Positions 1 through 8,633 of a DNA stretch of 64,000 nt are shown here, piece after piece (position 1 is the first letter of the stretch; every line of letters starts with the position of its first letter). The DNA is from Aquicoccus porphyridii (GTDB taxonomy: Bacteria > Pseudomonadota > Alphaproteobacteria > Rhodobacterales > Rhodobacteraceae). Position numbers and translations under genes: made by a program. The DNA lies in contig NZ_VINQ01000015.1 in the NCBI RefSeq assembly GCF_008369105.1, positions 1-64,000 on the forward strand, read 5' to 3'. The notes below the pieces were generated by a model that saw nothing but the letters and a program-made list of their open reading frames with translations, did not search any database and was not told where the DNA came from.

Positions 1-83
1 GCGCGAGGCGGACTTTCAAATATAAATCCACGACTAAAATCTCCCGCCCTCCCTGCAAACAGAAAGGGCCAAAGTGGCAACAT

Positions 84-395
84 TTTACGCTGCCCGCAGC
101 GGGATTATCACGCCACTTCCGTGGCTCACTTTTGCACTGCCGTTCTCACATATTGCAACTCAAGGCCACGCCACTGGTTGCTACGATTACCGTGGTGGAG
201 ATCTATGCCGTATCCTCGCGCGTGCGGGCGGATACCTTCATCGTCTACGAGCCGCTCTTGCTACTCGCCGTGGCCTATTTGCTGGTGGCGGGAGTCATCA
301 CCCTGCTGTTCGGCCGCTGGGAGCGGCGCGGATCGGGCGCGGACCTGTCCCGCGCCACCACGCCCGCAGCCGAAAAAGCAGCCACGCAACCCTGA
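84..395 (+). pseudogene. C-terminal remnant of an amino-acid ABC transporter permease
   Basis: The frame that ends at the TGA at 393-395 reads like the last third of a polar amino-acid (HisM/GlnP type) permease. A segment KATPLVATITVVEIYAV starting near 162 is followed by a hydrophobic helix and a basic tail (RWERR). Just upstream the similarity changes frame. LPAAG near 90-105 is in the same frame, but LPWLTFALPF near 113-145 is one frame over, so two compensating frame disruptions are likely. The A-rich first 65 bases do not resemble a permease, and no start codon with a ribosome site is visible. It could be an old truncated copy or the edge of a gene with sequencing errors. The family call comes from the C-terminal third only. 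Confidence 0.55.
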
Positions 396-448
396 GGGGG
401 CAAGGGCGAGAGGCCCCCTTCTTCGCGGTGGCGACTGGGCGGGCAGGT

Positions 449-1273
449 CTAGCCGTGTGGGGCAGCTCTGCGTTTCTTCATAAGCTTCTGTACCACCGTT
501 TTACCCACAACGACGACGATGACGATCAGGATCAACACCACGGAAATGGCGGCTATGGCCGGGTCGATGTTATCGCGCAGCCCCTGCCACATGAGCCGCG
601 GCAGGGTGACGGCATCGACGGAGGTGATGAAGATCGTGACGGCGATCTCCTCCCACGACAGCACGAAGGTCAGCAGAAACGCCGCGATCACGCCGAACTT
701 AATGTTGGGCAGGATCACCTTGAATATCCGCGTTCCCAGCCCTGCGCCCATAGCCCGCGCGGCCAGATCCATGCGCCGGTCAACCTGGGCGAGCGAGACA
801 CTCACCAGCACCACGGCGAATGGCACGATCATCACGGAATGGGCCAGCGCCACGCCGAACATCGTGTCATAGGCCACGATGCCGTTGAAATTCGACAGGG
901 TGATCAGAAAGAAATACAGCGTCAGCGCCGATACAACCGGCGGCGCCACCATTGGCAACAGCGCCAGCCCCATAAGTACCCCGGCGAAGCGGGGCCGGAA
1001 CATCCATATCCCAAGACTGAAAAACGTGGCCAGCGCGGTAGAGAAAGCGGCGCTCAGCACTCCGATACGCAGCGACAGCCAGATGCCTTCGATCCATTCG
1101 CGATCTTCGATCAGCGTGCGATAATGACGCAGGGACAGTTCGCCCGTAGGAACCGAAAGAAACCTCTTGGGCGTAAACGACACCGGCACCACCGCCAGCA
1201 GCGGCATCAGCATGAAGATCGCGATCAGTACGGTCAGGATAACGGTCAGACGGCGGGGGCGCGAACTGATCAT
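449..1273 (-). CDS. ABC transporter permease, PotC type (spermidine/putrescine class)
   Basis: This 274-residue inner-membrane protein has about six hydrophobic segments and the binding-protein-dependent permease loop (AARAMGAGLGTRIF, around residue 170), which docks onto the ATPase. It starts with a short cytoplasmic arm and a first helix near residues 10-30, as in PotC/YdcV proteins. It is the last gene of a four-gene importer on the minus strand (ATPase, binding protein, PotB-type and PotC-type permeases) and overlaps the preceding permease gene by four bases (ATGA), which implies translational coupling. The substrate cannot be read from the permease. The downstream hydrolases point to a cationic amidated or guanidino compound, which is inference. 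Confidence 0.88.
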   Translation of the reverse strand: MISSRPRRLTVILTVLIAIFMLMPLLAVVPVSFTPKRFLSVPTGELSLRHYRTLIEDREWIEGIWLSLRIGVLSAAFSTALATFFSLGIWMFRPRFAGVLMGLALLPMVAPPVVSALTLYFFLITLSNFNGIVAYDTMFGVALAHSVMIVPFAVVLVSVSLAQVDRRMDLAARAMGAGLGTRIFKVILPNIKFGVIAAFLLTFVLSWEEIAVTIFITSVDAVTLPRLMWQGLRDNIDPAIAAISVVLILIVIVVVVGKTVVQKLMKKRRAAPHG

Positions 1274-2091
1274 TTCTCAGCCCCGGGCCGGATCTGTTTC
1301 AACAGAAGGGACAGAAGCGCCGAAACGGCAAGCATCAGTATGACGCTGATCGCGGCGGCCAGCCCCCAGTCCGGGCTCTGGAATATGCGCAGGTAGATCA
1401 GCTCGGCCACCATGACGCTTCGACCACCACCAAGGATCGCAGGCGTGATGAAAAAGCCTATGGCAAACACAAACACAAGCAGTATCGCACCCAGAATGCC
1501 TGCCGCCGTCATCGGCACGAAGACCTGCAAGAACACGCGTGCGCGGCCCGCGCCCATGCCGCGCGCTGCCATCAGCACACGTTCGTCGACCATGCGCATG
1601 GCCGAGGCGAGCGGAAACACCGCGAAGGGAACCATGAAGTGGATCATGCCGACCGTGACCCCGAATTCGTTGCGCACAAGGCGCAGAGGATCGTCCAACA
1701 ATCCGGCGGCTTCCAGCCATTTGTTGAGGATGCCACGATTTGACAACAGCGCCAGCCAGCCGAAGGCCCGGGTCAATACGGAAATCCAGAAGGGGATGAG
1801 GATGCATAATTCGGTTAACATGCGCACCAGCGGCGAGCCGCGCACCCAGAGCAATGCCAGGAAATAGGCCATTGCCACCGAAATCAGCGTGACAATCACG
1901 CAGATGCGCAGCGTGCGCCAGAAAACCGAGAGGACCAGCGGGTCAGCCAGCGCTGCCTTGTAGTTCTGCAGTCCCGGTTCGGGAAGTGTCACGCTCCACC
2001 CCACGACGCCGGCGAAGGGCAGCACATAGGCTAGCGACAGAAACGCCAGCAGCGGCGCCAAAAGGATCATGGGGCGGAAACGACGTGCCAT
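1270..2091 (-). CDS. ABC transporter permease, PotB type
   Basis: This is the second membrane subunit of the importer, 273 residues from the chosen start MARRFRPM. That ATG is preceded by GAGG at normal spacing; an in-frame start 39 bases upstream (2130) has no better site. Six hydrophobic segments and the permease loop (AARGMGAGRARVF, near residue 190) are visible. It probably pairs with the PotC-type subunit encoded next, whose start codon overlaps this stop. The gap of about 60 bases to the binding-protein gene upstream contains no obvious terminator, so the four genes probably form one transcript. Confidence 0.87.
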   Translation of the reverse strand: MARRFRPMILLAPLLAFLSLAYVLPFAGVVGWSVTLPEPGLQNYKAALADPLVLSVFWRTLRICVIVTLISVAMAYFLALLWVRGSPLVRMLTELCILIPFWISVLTRAFGWLALLSNRGILNKWLEAAGLLDDPLRLVRNEFGVTVGMIHFMVPFAVFPLASAMRMVDERVLMAARGMGAGRARVFLQVFVPMTAAGILGAILLVFVFAIGFFITPAILGGGRSVMVAELIYLRIFQSPDWGLAAAISVILMLAVSALLSLLLKQIRPGAEK

Positions 2092-2151
2092 TGGTAAACC
2101 TCGAAACGGCGTAAGATTGCTCCGGCCCACGGGCCGAAGCAGCGGCGGGTA

Positions 2152-3270
2152 TTACGACGAGACGATACCCAGATAGGCATCGAGCGCCGCGCCGTAGTTC
2201 TCTTCGTACCAGGCGACGTCCAGCGGTACCTGCTTTTCAAAGTTTCCGGCAGCCACCGGGTTATAGCGGCGTTCATCCTCGGGGATCAGGTCATCCGTCT
2301 CGGGGTTGGCCGGACCCTGATAGAGCATGTCGAACATGACTCTCTGCCGCTCGGGCTCCTGGGCAGAGGCAATGAACTTCATAGCAGCCTCGGCGCCGCC
2401 GGGGTTGCCCTTGAGCACCGCCATCGCGCCGGGCGACAGAATACCGTCCTGCCATATGAAATTCACCTCACCGTCCGTGTCCTGTTCCAACAGCCGCGCG
2501 CGGGTAGACCAGATCAACGCCATTGAGGCCTCGCCGTCGAGCATCAGCGTTTGGCTCTCCGCCCCATTACCCCAGAAGCTGATCACATGCATCTTGAAGT
2601 CCTTCAGTTTGTTGTGGGCGCGTTCGATATCCAGTGGATACAGGTCCTCTTGCGCCACGCCGTCGCCCATAAGCAGCGCCTCCCACATGCCAGCGCCCCA
2701 TTTGTACATGGCGCGCTTGCCCGGGAAGGTTTCCACATCGAAGAAATCGGCCATCGACGTCGGGGGGTTGTCCCCGAACTTCGTGGCGTCATAGGCGATG
2801 ATATAGGAAAAGAAGTAGCTGGATGCCGAATATTCCCAGCCAAAGCCGTCACGCATCTTGGACTTGTCGACCACGTCATAGTCGATCGGTTCGATCATGC
2901 CCTGCTTGCCCAAGGCTTCGGCCGAAAACGCATCGGCGTCTACGATGTCCCAGGTGGGATTGCCACTTTCGAACTGCGCCTTGATCGCGCCTTCCGTCGG
3001 GCCCGAGCCGTCCTGGCGAACCCGAATGCCGTTCTCTGCCTCGAAAGGTTGACCGTATGCTTCATCATAGGCGTCGACCGCATCGCCACCCCAGCTTACA
3101 AAGACAAGCTGCCCGTCATCGGCCAGCGCCGGTGTCCCGCGAGCAAGCACCGTGGTGCCCAGCAGGGCGGCGCCGAGTTGGGCGAAGGTCCGGCGAGAAA
3201 TTTTCCCTTTCCGCGCGTTCTCGGTCAGTATTTCAAGCTGGTCTTCCACGAAATGTTTAGTGTGATTCAT
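2152..3270 (-). CDS. Periplasmic substrate-binding protein, PotD/PotF-like, Tat-type leader
   Basis: This 372-residue solute-binding protein belongs to the polyamine-type ABC family. The N-terminus carries a twin-arginine leader: SRRTFAQLG at residues 25-33, a hydrophobic stretch, then ALA-DD near residue 50 as probable cleavage site. The mature start (GQLVFVSWGGDAVDAY) is typical of bacterial extracellular solute-binding family 1/PotD proteins. A Tat leader suggests export in folded form. It lies between the ATPase gene and the two permease genes. Ligand is unknown; related proteins bind polyamines, aminophosphonates or other cations, so the specificity is open. Confidence 0.88.
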   Translation of the reverse strand: MNHTKHFVEDQLEILTENARKGKISRRTFAQLGAALLGTTVLARGTPALADDGQLVFVSWGGDAVDAYDEAYGQPFEAENGIRVRQDGSGPTEGAIKAQFESGNPTWDIVDADAFSAEALGKQGMIEPIDYDVVDKSKMRDGFGWEYSASSYFFSYIIAYDATKFGDNPPTSMADFFDVETFPGKRAMYKWGAGMWEALLMGDGVAQEDLYPLDIERAHNKLKDFKMHVISFWGNGAESQTLMLDGEASMALIWSTRARLLEQDTDGEVNFIWQDGILSPGAMAVLKGNPGGAEAAMKFIASAQEPERQRVMFDMLYQGPANPETDDLIPEDERRYNPVAAGNFEKQVPLDVAWYEENYGAALDAYLGIVSS

Positions 3271-3297
3271 TGCCTTGTCTCCCTTGTCGATGAGGCC

Positions 3298-4365
3298 CTA
3301 CAAAAGAAACCCCTTCTGTTCAGGCCAAGTGGCCCAGATGTCGCTGCCGGGGGCCAAACCCTCCGGCAACTGATCGGTGGTGTGGTTCAACGTGAGGGCT
3401 GTGTTGTCGGGGCCTCGCAGATCAATGCGCGTCTCCGCACCCAGATAGGTCAGATCGGACACTGTTGCCCGGATCGCGTTGCCGGTTTCCGGCGGGGTCA
3501 ATGTCAATGTCATGTATTCGGGCCGGACAGCGAGAGTCTGACCGTCCTCGCGACCTATGGCACGCAGGGCGCGTCCACCGAACTGACCGCGCAACATGAC
3601 ACCGTCGCGCACCGTGTCGGTGAGAGGCAACAGGTTGATATCGCCCAAAAACTCGGCCACGAAGCGGTTTTCCGGCCGCTCGTACGCCTCGCGCGGTGGA
3701 GCGATTTGCTGTAGCCGGCCCTGCTCGAAAATCGCAACACGCGACGACAGGGCTAGCGCCTCGGACTGATCATGGGTGACGAATACAAAGGTGGTGCCAG
3801 TCTCTCGGTGCAGGCGCCGCACTTCATCCTGCATCTGCCCTCGCAGGTTCTTGTCGAGCGCTGAAAACGGTTCGTCCAGCAGCATCACCGGCGGTTCGCT
3901 GGCCAGGGCACGTGCCAGCGCCACGCGCTGTTGCTGGCCGCCCGAAAGTGCATCGGGCCGCTTGCGCTGGTGTCCGTCGAGACCCACCATCTCGATGATC
4001 TCGGCCACCCGCGACTTGATCCGCGATGCACTCCATTTCTGCACCTTGAGAGGAAATATGATGTTCTGCTCGACAGTCATATGAGGAAACAGCGCATAGC
4101 CCTGGAAGACCATGCCAAAACCGCGCTTTTCGGCAGGCACATTAGTCATGTTGGCACCGTCGAGCGTCATCCGCCCACGACTGGGATCCTCGAATCCTGC
4201 CAACAACATGAGAAACGTGGTCTTACCCGAGCCGGAAGGCCCAAGAAGCGTCAGGAATTCGCCGCGCCCAACGGTCAGAGAGATATCGTGAAGCGCAGTG
4301 AAACCGCCAAAGTCCTTGCCGATGTTTTCGACGCCAATCTCGGCGGCACGGCTATTGATCGTCAT
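3298..4365 (-). CDS. ABC transporter ATP-binding protein, PotA type
   Basis: This 355-residue ATPase powers the importer. Walker A GPSGSGKTT lies at about 42-50, the Q-loop glutamine near 88, the signature LSGGQQQR at 140-147 and Walker B MLLDEPFSALD at about 161-171. The C-terminal 100 residues form a TOBE-like regulatory domain, as in PotA/FbpC. It is the first gene of the minus-strand importer operon. A perfect TTGACA hexamer on the minus strand at 4458-4453 could be its -35 element, though no clean -10 follows at standard spacing. The 100-base gap to the LysR gene is the only place for an operon promoter. Confidence 0.92.
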   Translation of the reverse strand: MTINSRAAEIGVENIGKDFGGFTALHDISLTVGRGEFLTLLGPSGSGKTTFLMLLAGFEDPSRGRMTLDGANMTNVPAEKRGFGMVFQGYALFPHMTVEQNIIFPLKVQKWSASRIKSRVAEIIEMVGLDGHQRKRPDALSGGQQQRVALARALASEPPVMLLDEPFSALDKNLRGQMQDEVRRLHRETGTTFVFVTHDQSEALALSSRVAIFEQGRLQQIAPPREAYERPENRFVAEFLGDINLLPLTDTVRDGVMLRGQFGGRALRAIGREDGQTLAVRPEYMTLTLTPPETGNAIRATVSDLTYLGAETRIDLRGPDNTALTLNHTTDQLPEGLAPGSDIWATWPEQKGFLL

Positions 4366-4465
4366 CGGACCTCCCTCTTTGTAGAGTAAGCGTAGAGGCG
4401 GCTACCGGGCAGGTGCAATTGAAATCTTTTACCGAAATCGGCAAACAAAATTTGTCAAGGACAGC

Positions 4466-5356
4466 TTATCGCTCCCGCCCCACGATCGCGTCATGCACCC
4501 AGCGGCGGAAGGCAGAAGCAGGAGCTAGATCTTTATTCTGTGACGGGATGGCTAAGTAATAGGCGTTCTGCGATTTGATCTCGATATCCGTGACCCGGAT
4601 CAGCTGGCCGCTTTCCATCGCGGCGGTGCAGATGAATTCGTCGCCCATGGACACGCCCTGACCCGCAAGCGTGGCGGCATAGACCAAGTTCATGTCGGCA
4701 AACACCGGCCCTCTGTTTGCCTCCTTCGGGAGCCTGCCCGCTGCGCTCATCCAGCGTTGCCAATCTTCGGTACTGCCCAGATGCAACAAATCAGCGCGCA
4801 GGATGTCGCCCGGCGATTGGATTCCGCCCAGCCGATTGGCAAGGCTGGGGCTCATCAGTGGTACAAAGGCCACCTCCCGCAACAATTCAACCTCGACACC
4901 TGCCATGTCACCGCTGCCAAAAGCTATAAAAACATCGACTTCCGGATTCGACACATCCTCCAGCCGTCTGGGGGTCACGATGCGAATATCCACATCCGGA
5001 CAGGTGGCGCGGAAAGCACTGATGCGCGGAGCAAGCCAGAAAGCGGCGAAGCCGGGGGTGCAACTGACCGTCAACCGCCCCGACAACCCGCGTCCGGCAT
5101 TGCGTGATGCCGAGCTTGAAATGGCTGACAACGCCGCACGCACATCCGTCGCATAATGACGCCCCTGCGCGGTCAACTCGATCCCGGTGCCGACACGGTT
5201 GAACAGGACAAAGCCCAGATCTCGTTCCAGCAAGCGCAGCTGATGACTAACTGCGCTACGCGTCAGGTTCAGCTCTTCCGCCGCCGCACGCACCGTTCCC
5301 TGCCGCGCGAAACACTCGAGAGCGCGCAGGGCCTGAGTCGAAGGAATGCGGGACAT
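4466..5356 (-). CDS. LysR-family transcriptional regulator (GcvA-like)
   Basis: This 296-residue regulator has an N-terminal winged helix (ALRALECFARQGTVRAAAEE, residues about 9-28, then the recognition segment TRSAVSHQLRLLE) and a periplasmic-binding-like effector domain over the remaining two thirds. The long N-terminal match and length are normal for GcvA-type LysR proteins. It is transcribed away from the M20 hydrolase gene and lies upstream of the ABC importer, so the 150-base gap 5357-5506 and the 100-base gap 4366-4465 are its likely targets. The effector is presumably the imported compound or a breakdown product, which is inference from position. Confidence 0.9.
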   Translation of the reverse strand: MSRIPSTQALRALECFARQGTVRAAAEELNLTRSAVSHQLRLLERDLGFVLFNRVGTGIELTAQGRHYATDVRAALSAISSSASRNAGRGLSGRLTVSCTPGFAAFWLAPRISAFRATCPDVDIRIVTPRRLEDVSNPEVDVFIAFGSGDMAGVEVELLREVAFVPLMSPSLANRLGGIQSPGDILRADLLHLGSTEDWQRWMSAAGRLPKEANRGPVFADMNLVYAATLAGQGVSMGDEFICTAAMESGQLIRVTDIEIKSQNAYYLAIPSQNKDLAPASAFRRWVHDAIVGRER

Positions 5357-5506
5357 GGGTAAGTCTCCTTTGCTGCGACCTTACCTTATAGGGGATCGGG
5401 AGGAGGTCTAGCAGCTTGGTGAGCGAATTTTGCCAATGGCGGAAAAAGGTTTCACTATGACACGTCGCGTTTCGCTGGCTAACTGACGTCGAAGAAGGAG
5501 ACCCAC

Positions 5507-7087
5507 GTGACCTTGTCCGACGCACAGACCAAAGCCTTGGCCACCGTGGACGCCCGCATGCCCGAGCTGTCGGACTGGTGTGCCACGATATTTGATTTCG
5601 GCGAAACGGCGTGGCGCGAGTATCGCTCGGCGGAATGGTATGTGAACCGCCTGCGGGCAGAAGGCTTCACGGTCGAGGAAGGATCGGGTGGCATGCCCAC
5701 CGCCTTCTGTGCCGAATGGTCGAATGGCGATGGCCCGGTGATCGGCATGTATGCCGAATACGATGCCATTCCTGGTAATTGCCAAGCAGCGGCCACGCAG
5801 CGGGCCCCGCGCGAGGGGCTGGGATTTCAGGCCGGGGGGCACACGGACCCCCATTCCGGACTTGGCATCGGGGCGCTTGGGGGGCTTCTGGCCACCAAGG
5901 CGGCGATGGAGGCACAAGGCATAAAGGGAGGTCTGCGCTTCACCGGCGAACCGGCCGAAAAGGTGCGCGGCTCGAAGCCGATCCATGCTGCCAAAGGCTA
6001 TTATGACGGTCTGGCGGCGATGCTGTCATTCCACCCGTTTTACATGCTGCCGCTGTGCAATACCGTGCGATGGGACACTCATTGCGGTGCCGCCCATTCG
6101 ATGGTCTATCGCTTCATCTGCGACGCGCCCGAATCCTGGGGAATGGGCGACGGTGCCCCGATCCCACAATCGCACTCCGCGATCCGCGCGCCAGGTGCCT
6201 CCGAGGCGCTGATCGCCATGTTCCAGATGTCGAAGGCGCTGCGCGATTCGATGTTACCTCATCAGGGCGGCTGGTCGATCTCCGAGGCGGTTCTGACCGC
6301 AGGTCAGGCGACGGCGGACAATCAACCGGCGGGCCTTGCGGAACTGCAGTATATGCTGCGTACTCCCGACGTGGAGATGGCCGAACAGGTGACGGCGGCG
6401 CTTGACCGCAACGCCGAAGCGGTGGCCGCCATGACCGGGTGCCGCTGGGAGCGGCACTGGGTCTGCAAGTCGCGCCCCGGCTTGGCCAATCACGCGATGG
6501 CAATGATCGTGTGGAACGCGATGCAGGTGGCGGGACCGCCGCAATGGGACGACGAGGCGGTACAGGTCGCGCAAGAAATCCAGTCGAACCTCGGGCTCGA
6601 CCCCATGCCCGCCCCTTTCATCGACGAAATGAGCCGCCTGACCCATCCGCATGAAGCCGAAGCCATCCTGCGCCGCGATTTGCCTCCACGCCAAGCCAAC
6701 AGCACGTCAGACGATTATACCGACATGAGTTGGCACACGCCCTTGGCCCGGTTCTACATTGCGCGCCCCGCGCTCAACCCCGCCGGGGCGCCCTATCCCA
6801 ACTGGGTGATGAACGCCTTGGGCGGCATTCCGGCCACAATCGACCCGATGGTGCGCAGTGCCGCAAGGGTTCTGTCGCTGTCGGCGTTGCGCCTGCTGGA
6901 AGACAAGGCCGCCCGTGACGCGGCCTGGGCCGAATTCGAAGAACGCACGGGCGGCGGTGTAGGTGGCGATCGCTGGGTGGCTCCGCTTTGCGATTACGAG
7001 CCGCCAATTCATTTCCGCTGGCCGGAATACATCGAAACCCCGCGCGGGCGCAACTGGTGGATACCATCGACCATGCCCGGCGCGTGA
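5507..7087 (+). CDS. M20-family amidohydrolase (AbgB/peptidase-dimerisation type)
   Basis: This 526-residue protein begins at a GTG preceded by GAAGGAG. It belongs to the M20 metallopeptidase-like family that cleaves amide bonds of N-acyl amino acids and relatives, nearest in style to AbgB. Visible features are the segment MYAEYDAIPG (about 85-94), the HTDPHSG stretch near 112-118 that contains likely metal ligands, the GEPAEK motif near 147-152 that carries the usual catalytic glutamates, and a central dimerisation region. There is no signal peptide, so it is cytoplasmic. It sits 19 bases before the amidinohydrolase gene, probably in one transcript. The substrate is unknown; an amide conjugate of an arginine-like compound is a reasonable inference. 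Confidence 0.85.
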   Translation: MTLSDAQTKALATVDARMPELSDWCATIFDFGETAWREYRSAEWYVNRLRAEGFTVEEGSGGMPTAFCAEWSNGDGPVIGMYAEYDAIPGNCQAAATQRAPREGLGFQAGGHTDPHSGLGIGALGGLLATKAAMEAQGIKGGLRFTGEPAEKVRGSKPIHAAKGYYDGLAAMLSFHPFYMLPLCNTVRWDTHCGAAHSMVYRFICDAPESWGMGDGAPIPQSHSAIRAPGASEALIAMFQMSKALRDSMLPHQGGWSISEAVLTAGQATADNQPAGLAELQYMLRTPDVEMAEQVTAALDRNAEAVAAMTGCRWERHWVCKSRPGLANHAMAMIVWNAMQVAGPPQWDDEAVQVAQEIQSNLGLDPMPAPFIDEMSRLTHPHEAEAILRRDLPPRQANSTSDDYTDMSWHTPLARFYIARPALNPAGAPYPNWVMNALGGIPATIDPMVRSAARVLSLSALRLLEDKAARDAAWAEFEERTGGGVGGDRWVAPLCDYEPPIHFRWPEYIETPRGRNWWIPSTMPGA

Positions 7088-7106
7088 CCTGAGGAGAAAA
7101 AAGATC

Positions 7107-8024
7107 ATGCTTGACAAGACCGCGAACGACTTCACCATACAGGCCCGTATCACGGGCGGTGGCACTGCGCCCATGCAGAACTGGCGCCTGCCGAACGAAA
7201 CCGACCCGCTGAGCGACGTGCTACTCGGCTCGCCCGCGCATCTCAAGCACTTGGCGACATCGAGTCTGTCGAGGAAGCACCTACGCGAAGATCCCTGCGA
7301 CATCCAGGTGGCGCAGGGCCAGCACGCAGAGATGGTTTCGGCTTATGAACATTTCGGCGTCACGGTGCACATGCACCGGCCCGAGCCGGAACTGCCGATG
7401 CAAGTCTATGCACGTGATTCCTCGGTGATGACGCCCTACGGCGCGATCATCACGGCCATGTCTCAGTGGTGGCGCCGGGGCGAAAACTACGCCGCCATCC
7501 GTACCTATGAAAGGCTCGGCATCCCGATCTACGATATGGTGACCGCCGGCACTTTCGAAGGCGGCGATTTCAACGTGATCGAGGAAGGCTGCGTGCTGAT
7601 CGGCTGTGGTGGAGCGCGCACCAATGAGGCAGGTGCACGTCAGGTCGCGGGCTGGTTCGAGGACGAAGGCTGGGAGGTGAAGCTGGCCTTCATAGACGAA
7701 TACTACGTTCACATCGACCTGATGGTTGTCCCCATCGCCGAAAAGCTTACTGCAGTCTGTACCGACTGCACCGACCCCTGGATCGTCGATTGGCTGAAGG
7801 GCAAAGGGCATGAAATCATTGATGTACCCTTCCGCGACACCATGAACCTTGGCTGTAACGTGATGAGCCTCGGCAACGGCCGGGTGATCGCACCGGAACG
7901 GTCGAAAACCCTGGTCGAAGCGCTGCGCGCACGCGGCTTCGAGGTGGCCGCCATCGACACGGCGGAAATCTCCAAGACCGGCGGCGGCATTCACTGCATG
8001 GCGCAATCCCTTCGCCGGGGCTGA
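7107..8024 (+). CDS. Amidinotransferase-fold hydrolase (dimethylargininase/arginine-deiminase family)
   Basis: This 305-residue enzyme of the guanidino-group-modifying superfamily starts at the ATG behind GAGGAG; the same frame is open further upstream but without a ribosome site. The catalytic set is visible: D104 in YARDSS, E151-G-G-D, H202 in YVHIDL, and nucleophile C297 in GGGIHCMAQS. The length and the GGGIHC end match DDAH-like proteins, which hydrolyse methylated arginines to citrulline and an amine, but glycine-amidinotransferase relatives look similar. With the M20 hydrolase upstream and the polyamine-type importer across the LysR gene, it probably attacks the guanidino group of an imported compound. 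The exact substrate is not readable. Confidence 0.85.
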   Translation: MLDKTANDFTIQARITGGGTAPMQNWRLPNETDPLSDVLLGSPAHLKHLATSSLSRKHLREDPCDIQVAQGQHAEMVSAYEHFGVTVHMHRPEPELPMQVYARDSSVMTPYGAIITAMSQWWRRGENYAAIRTYERLGIPIYDMVTAGTFEGGDFNVIEEGCVLIGCGGARTNEAGARQVAGWFEDEGWEVKLAFIDEYYVHIDLMVVPIAEKLTAVCTDCTDPWIVDWLKGKGHEIIDVPFRDTMNLGCNVMSLGNGRVIAPERSKTLVEALRARGFEVAAIDTAEISKTGGGIHCMAQSLRRG

Positions 8025-8044
8025 CAATTCCTTGGGTTTTGTAT

Positions 8045-8610
8045 TTGCTGAATCGGATCAAGGAGGTATCTGATGCGAACCGGACCTGTGCCGATTGCAC
8101 CGCGACGCGCCCTGTCCACGACTATCGAACCCATACCCTCGACACCCTTTGCAGTCGGTTTCGCACCAATGTGCCTCGCTATTGTCGGTGTGCCTGTGGT
8201 GCAAAATCCGATACCGTTTCTCAGGGACCGGTTTCGCCGTTCACGAAGCTCATTCCGGATAGGTCGACGCCGGGCTAGCAGCGTCCTGAGGCCGAGCGTG
8301 AGTCGGGCCATTCCCTTTAGGAGGCGGTGCAGATTTTAGAAACGCTTCTGCCTTGTGCACAGCAGTTCAACACCACGGTACGTAATCGCCTAGGTAAGGT
8401 TGCGCAAATGATAGCTGACGACGAACAAACCGAGATCAAGGCTGACGAAAAATGCGCCGTCGCCTCCATTGATCAGTATTCTGGACGGCACTCATATCCG
8501 GTGCTGATCGGAGTATCAAAGACGCCATCTTGATATCGTAGTTGGCAAGATCGAAGGCCTCAATAAGAGCCATCGCATTGGTCTGGTTCAACAGACCGCA
8601 CGCTCCCCCG
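8045..8610 (+). pseudogene. Decayed ISKra4-type transposase gene, interrupted by the IS5/IS427 element
   Basis: Three frames carry successive pieces of one protein. First, 8060-8278 reads a zinc-ribbon-like segment (CADC, HDYRTHTLDTL, then VPRYCRCACG) ending in IPDRSTPG and a stop. Second, 8327-8450 reads LLPCAQQFNTTVRNRLGKVA. Third, about 8478-8610 reads ILDGTHIR, a stop, then YQRRHLDIVVGKIEGLNKSH. That order of elements (Cys-rich region, TLFG-like core, TVRNR, DG-IR, VVGKIE) is typical of ISKra4-family transposases. Several frameshifts and a stop make it non-functional. The match ends exactly at the CTAG where the next IS is inserted. The rest is not recognisable on the far side. No inverted repeat of its own was found. 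Confidence 0.6.
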
Positions 8611-8614
8611 CTAG

Positions 8615-8630
8615 GGTCAGGACTCATTGA
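8615..8630. repeat. Left terminal inverted repeat of the IS5/IS427-like element
   Basis: Reads GGTCAGGACTCATTGA. It matches the right repeat at 14 of 16 positions, and the CTAG at 8611-8614 abuts its outer end. Confidence 0.85.
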
Positions 8631-8633
8631 GTT

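Noticed and set aside
8073-8339. An ATG with a perfect AAGGAGG site opening an 88-codon frame
   Set aside because: The frame is Arg/Ser/Pro-rich and without family features, while the neighbouring frame over the same bases carries the ISKra4-type signature.
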